From the NCBI GenBank assembly GCA_017991275.1, contig JAGNMH010000341.1:1-6261 (forward strand): a stretch of DNA of 6,261 bases, read 5' to 3'. The notes beneath the pieces are model-generated. The model searched no databases. It saw nothing but the letters and a program-made list of their open reading frames with translations, and was not told where the DNA came from. Each line of letters opens with the position of its first letter. The stretch's first letter is position 1. Origin of the DNA: Acidobacteriota bacterium. GTDB taxonomy: Bacteria; Acidobacteriota; Blastocatellia; RBC074. This document shows, in pieces, positions 4,033 to 6,261 of the stretch. The position numbers and the translations under genes were made by a program.

Positions 4033-6261
4033 ATGAATTTGCGTCGCGCACTGTCTGTCTATTTTCTGTTTGGTTGTTTAACGTTATCGGCTTTCGCTCA
4101 GACAAACTCGGCGATTGAGCTAACGCGCGCGGCGCTTATCGTTCCAACCAATTTCTCCGGCCCGGAAAACAAAGCCGTGCAGATGCTGATCGAAGAAGTC
4201 GAGCAGCGTTCGCAGGTTCGATGGTCACGCGCCAATCAAGCTCCCTCAAACTCGCCGGTCATTTCCCTGACTCGTGCCGGCAACCAGAACTCGTTGCCGC
4301 GCGAAGGTTACCAAATCAAAACCACAGGCAATTCGATTTCGATCATCGGCAACGATGCGCGCGGAGTGTTGTTTGGCGTAGGCCATTTGCTGCGAACCTT
4401 GCACATCGAGAAAAACAAAATCACTTTGCCTGCTCCGCTCAACCTGACGACTGCGCCGAAATATCCGTTGCGCGGGCATCAGCTTGGCTATCGCCCAAAG
4501 ACCAATTCTTACGACGCCTGGACGGTGGCGATGTGGGAACAATACATACGCGACCTGGTGGTTTGGGGGACGAACGCCATTGAGTTGATTCCGCCGCGTT
4601 CGGATGACGATGCCGACAGCCCGCACTTTCCGTTGCCGCCGATGAAGATGATGATCGAAATGTCGCGCATCTGTGCGGAATACGGCTTGGACGTTTGGAT
4701 TTGGTATCCGGCGCTCGACAAAGATTACGGCGATCCGAAAACCGTCGAGTTTGCTCTGAACGAATGGGGCGAAGTTTTCAAACAACTGCCGCGCATTGAT
4801 GAAATCTTCGTTCCCGGAGGCGACCCCGGCAGCACTCCGCCGAAGTTGTTAATGAGTTTGTTGGAAAAGCAAACCGCGAATTTGCGCCGCTTTCATCCCA
4901 AGGCCGGTATGTGGGTTGCGCCGCAAGGTTTCTCGCCAGCGTGGCTCGACGAATTCCAGGACATCGTCCGCGCCGAACCGAAATGGTTGAGCGGGATTGT
5001 TTACGGCCCGCAATCGCGTCTGACCTTGCCGCAAATGCGCGCGGCAATTCCGGCGAAATATCCGATTCGGCATTACCCGGACATCACGCACTCGCGGCAG
5101 TCACAGTTCGCCGTGCCGGATTGGGATTTGGCGTTTGCGCTGACCGAAGCGCGCGAAGTCATCAATCCGCGCCCAACCGATATGGCGCACATCTTTCGTT
5201 TGCTGCAACCGGACACAAACGGCTTCATCACCTATTCCGAAGGCTGCAACGACGACGTCAACAAAATCATCTGGAGCGCGCTCGGCTGGAATCCTGAAAC
5301 TGACGTGCTGGAAATTCTGCACGATTACAGCCGCTACTTTATCGGCGCGAAATATGCCGACGGCTTTGCCCAAGGCTTGCTGGCGCTGGAACAAAACTGG
5401 CGCGGGCCTGTCGTTACCAACTACGGAATCAACCTCACCTTGCAGCAGTTTCAAACAATGGAGCGCAACGCCGCGCCGCGTGAACGGTTGAACTGGCGAT
5501 TTCAGCAGGCGTTGTACCGAGCCTATTACGACGCTTACGTCCGCAGCCGCGCGATTTACGAGACCGCGCTGGAAGACCAGGCAATGAACAAATTGCGCGA
5601 AGCTCGTTTGCTCGGTTCTTCTGCCGCGATGGCTCAAGCTGAAACTCTGCTCGACAAAGCCCTGACCGAACGCACCGCTCAGGATTTGCGCGCTCGCGTG
5701 TTTGAACTTGGCGAAGCCTTGTTCCAAAGCATTCGCATGCAACTGAGCGTCGAAAAATACCAAGCCATCGGCGTCGGGCGCGGAGCAAACCTGAACACAA
5801 TTGATTTTCCGTTGAACAATCGGCTGTGGTTGAAACAACGCTTCAGCGAAATCCGCAAGCTGGAAACCGAAGCCGAACGCCAAAAACAACTGGCTGAAAT
5901 TGTGGATTGGACGAATCCTGGGCCGGGCGGGTTTTATGACGACCTGGGCAATCTGATGCGGCAACCGCATCTGATTCGCAGCCCAGGCTTTGCCAAAGAC
6001 CCGTACTTTCTGGAATCCAGCGTTGTCAGCATGGTGGGGCAATACGATGGCAGCGTGACTTTGCGCCGAGATGAATTCTCGCTGACCGGCGTAGGCTTTC
6101 AGCCGTACGGTCGCATGTCGTGGTGGGACATTGCCGAAACTTATTACGACGCGCCGCTGAAAATGCGCTACACGGGACTGGACAAAACCGCGCAGTACCA
6201 AATTCGCATTACGTATTCCAGCGCGACTCAGCAAATTCCGATCAAGCTGGTCGCCAATGAC
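4033..6261 (+). CDS. Secreted GH20/GH67-like putative glycoside hydrolase, 3' end beyond the window
   Basis: An open frame of 743 codons with no stop in the window, so the C-terminus is missing. Residues 1-22 are a signal peptide (two Arg, hydrophobic core, AFA|Q). About 28-135 looks like the small alpha/beta domain that precedes the barrel in GH20 and GH67 enzymes, ending in GNDARGVLFGVGHLLRTL (106-123). About 140-430 reads like a TIM barrel: YPLRGHQLGYR (144-154), GTNAIELIPPRSDDD (179-193), LDVWIWYP, IDEIFVPGGDPG (255-266), GMWVAPQGF (292-300) and YSEGCNDDVNK (401-411). The GGD at 262-264 recalls the GGDE of GH20, but the catalytic Glu is replaced by Pro265. Glu184, Asp264 and Glu403 are candidate active-site acids. 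A helical stretch (about 430-620) is followed by a C-terminal domain starting WTNPGPGGFYDDLGN (626-640) with WWD (697-699), probably beta-rich. I know such proteins only as hypothetical or GH20-fold proteins. A carbohydrate-active role is likely; reaction and substrate are unknown. Confidence 0.8.
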   Translation, partial: MNLRRALSVYFLFGCLTLSAFAQTNSAIELTRAALIVPTNFSGPENKAVQMLIEEVEQRSQVRWSRANQAPSNSPVISLTRAGNQNSLPREGYQIKTTGNSISIIGNDARGVLFGVGHLLRTLHIEKNKITLPAPLNLTTAPKYPLRGHQLGYRPKTNSYDAWTVAMWEQYIRDLVVWGTNAIELIPPRSDDDADSPHFPLPPMKMMIEMSRICAEYGLDVWIWYPALDKDYGDPKTVEFALNEWGEVFKQLPRIDEIFVPGGDPGSTPPKLLMSLLEKQTANLRRFHPKAGMWVAPQGFSPAWLDEFQDIVRAEPKWLSGIVYGPQSRLTLPQMRAAIPAKYPIRHYPDITHSRQSQFAVPDWDLAFALTEAREVINPRPTDMAHIFRLLQPDTNGFITYSEGCNDDVNKIIWSALGWNPETDVLEILHDYSRYFIGAKYADGFAQGLLALEQNWRGPVVTNYGINLTLQQFQTMERNAAPRERLNWRFQQALYRAYYDAYVRSRAIYETALEDQAMNKLREARLLGSSAAMAQAETLLDKALTERTAQDLRARVFELGEALFQSIRMQLSVEKYQAIGVGRGANLNTIDFPLNNRLWLKQRFSEIRKLETEAERQKQLAEIVDWTNPGPGGFYDDLGNLMRQPHLIRSPGFAKDPYFLESSVVSMVGQYDGSVTLRRDEFSLTGVGFQPYGRMSWWDIAETYYDAPLKMRYTGLDKTAQYQIRITYSSATQQIPIKLVAND

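Noticed and set aside
4033..4098. Gene 3 product as a lipoprotein through LFGC (residues 12-15)
   Set aside because: The -2 residue is Phe and the hydrophobic run before Cys15 is short, while AFA|Q at residues 20-23 is a good signal peptidase I site.
4221..4583. Plus-strand open frame of 120 codons near the start of gene 3
   Set aside because: It overlaps gene 3 in another frame, has no ribosome binding site, and gene 3 reads through without a frameshift.
5101..6234. Antisense open frame of 377 codons inside gene 3
   Set aside because: Lies opposite a continuous frame with signal peptide and consistent domain motifs; explained by codon bias.

Overview
The window carries three large plus-strand genes, the last cut by the window end: a secreted clan GH-A (GH5-like) glycoside hydrolase (151-1281), a penicillin/AHL-acylase-type Ntn hydrolase (1405-3828), and a secreted glycoside-hydrolase-like protein with a GH20/GH67-type N-terminal fold (4033 to beyond 6261). 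All three begin with a Sec-type signal peptide or membrane-targeting segment and each has its own good Shine-Dalgarno sequence, so this looks like an envelope or extracellular degradation locus of a Gram-negative-type bacterium. No mobile genes, RNA genes or CRISPR were seen. Moderate G+C (a little over half, by eye), codon usage and the type of these proteins suggest Acidobacteriota (perhaps Blastocatellia). Planctomycetota, Verrucomicrobiota or Bacteroidota-like lineages are alternatives, and this taxonomic guess is inference only.

Layout: 1-150 is a leader holding two adjacent palindromes built from four TTGCA/TGCAA half-sites, a plausible operator. Gene 1 ends with tandem TAA TAG stops. 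The 123-bp gap before gene 2 holds a good sigma70-like promoter (TTGATG, 17 bp, TATATT) with a short inverted repeat in its spacer. The 204-bp gap before gene 3 holds a striking near-perfect inverted repeat (3905-3972) made of three CACAAAA units per arm, probably a dispersed palindromic repeat. A further degenerate unit provides the ribosome binding site of gene 3.

How the genes may work together: two exported glycan-active proteins flank an exported amidase of the PvdQ/aculeacin-acylase group. The acylase keeps the catalytic residues at spacings matching PvdQ (Ser216 as beta1, His beta23, Val beta70). Its substrate may be an acyl-homoserine lactone, a lipopeptide or an N-acylated sugar compound; the sequence does not decide. 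The third gene is the least understood and could be an undescribed glycoside hydrolase family. I see no clear evidence for a wholly new multi-gene system; the most interesting items are gene 3, the acylase context and the two palindromic DNA elements.
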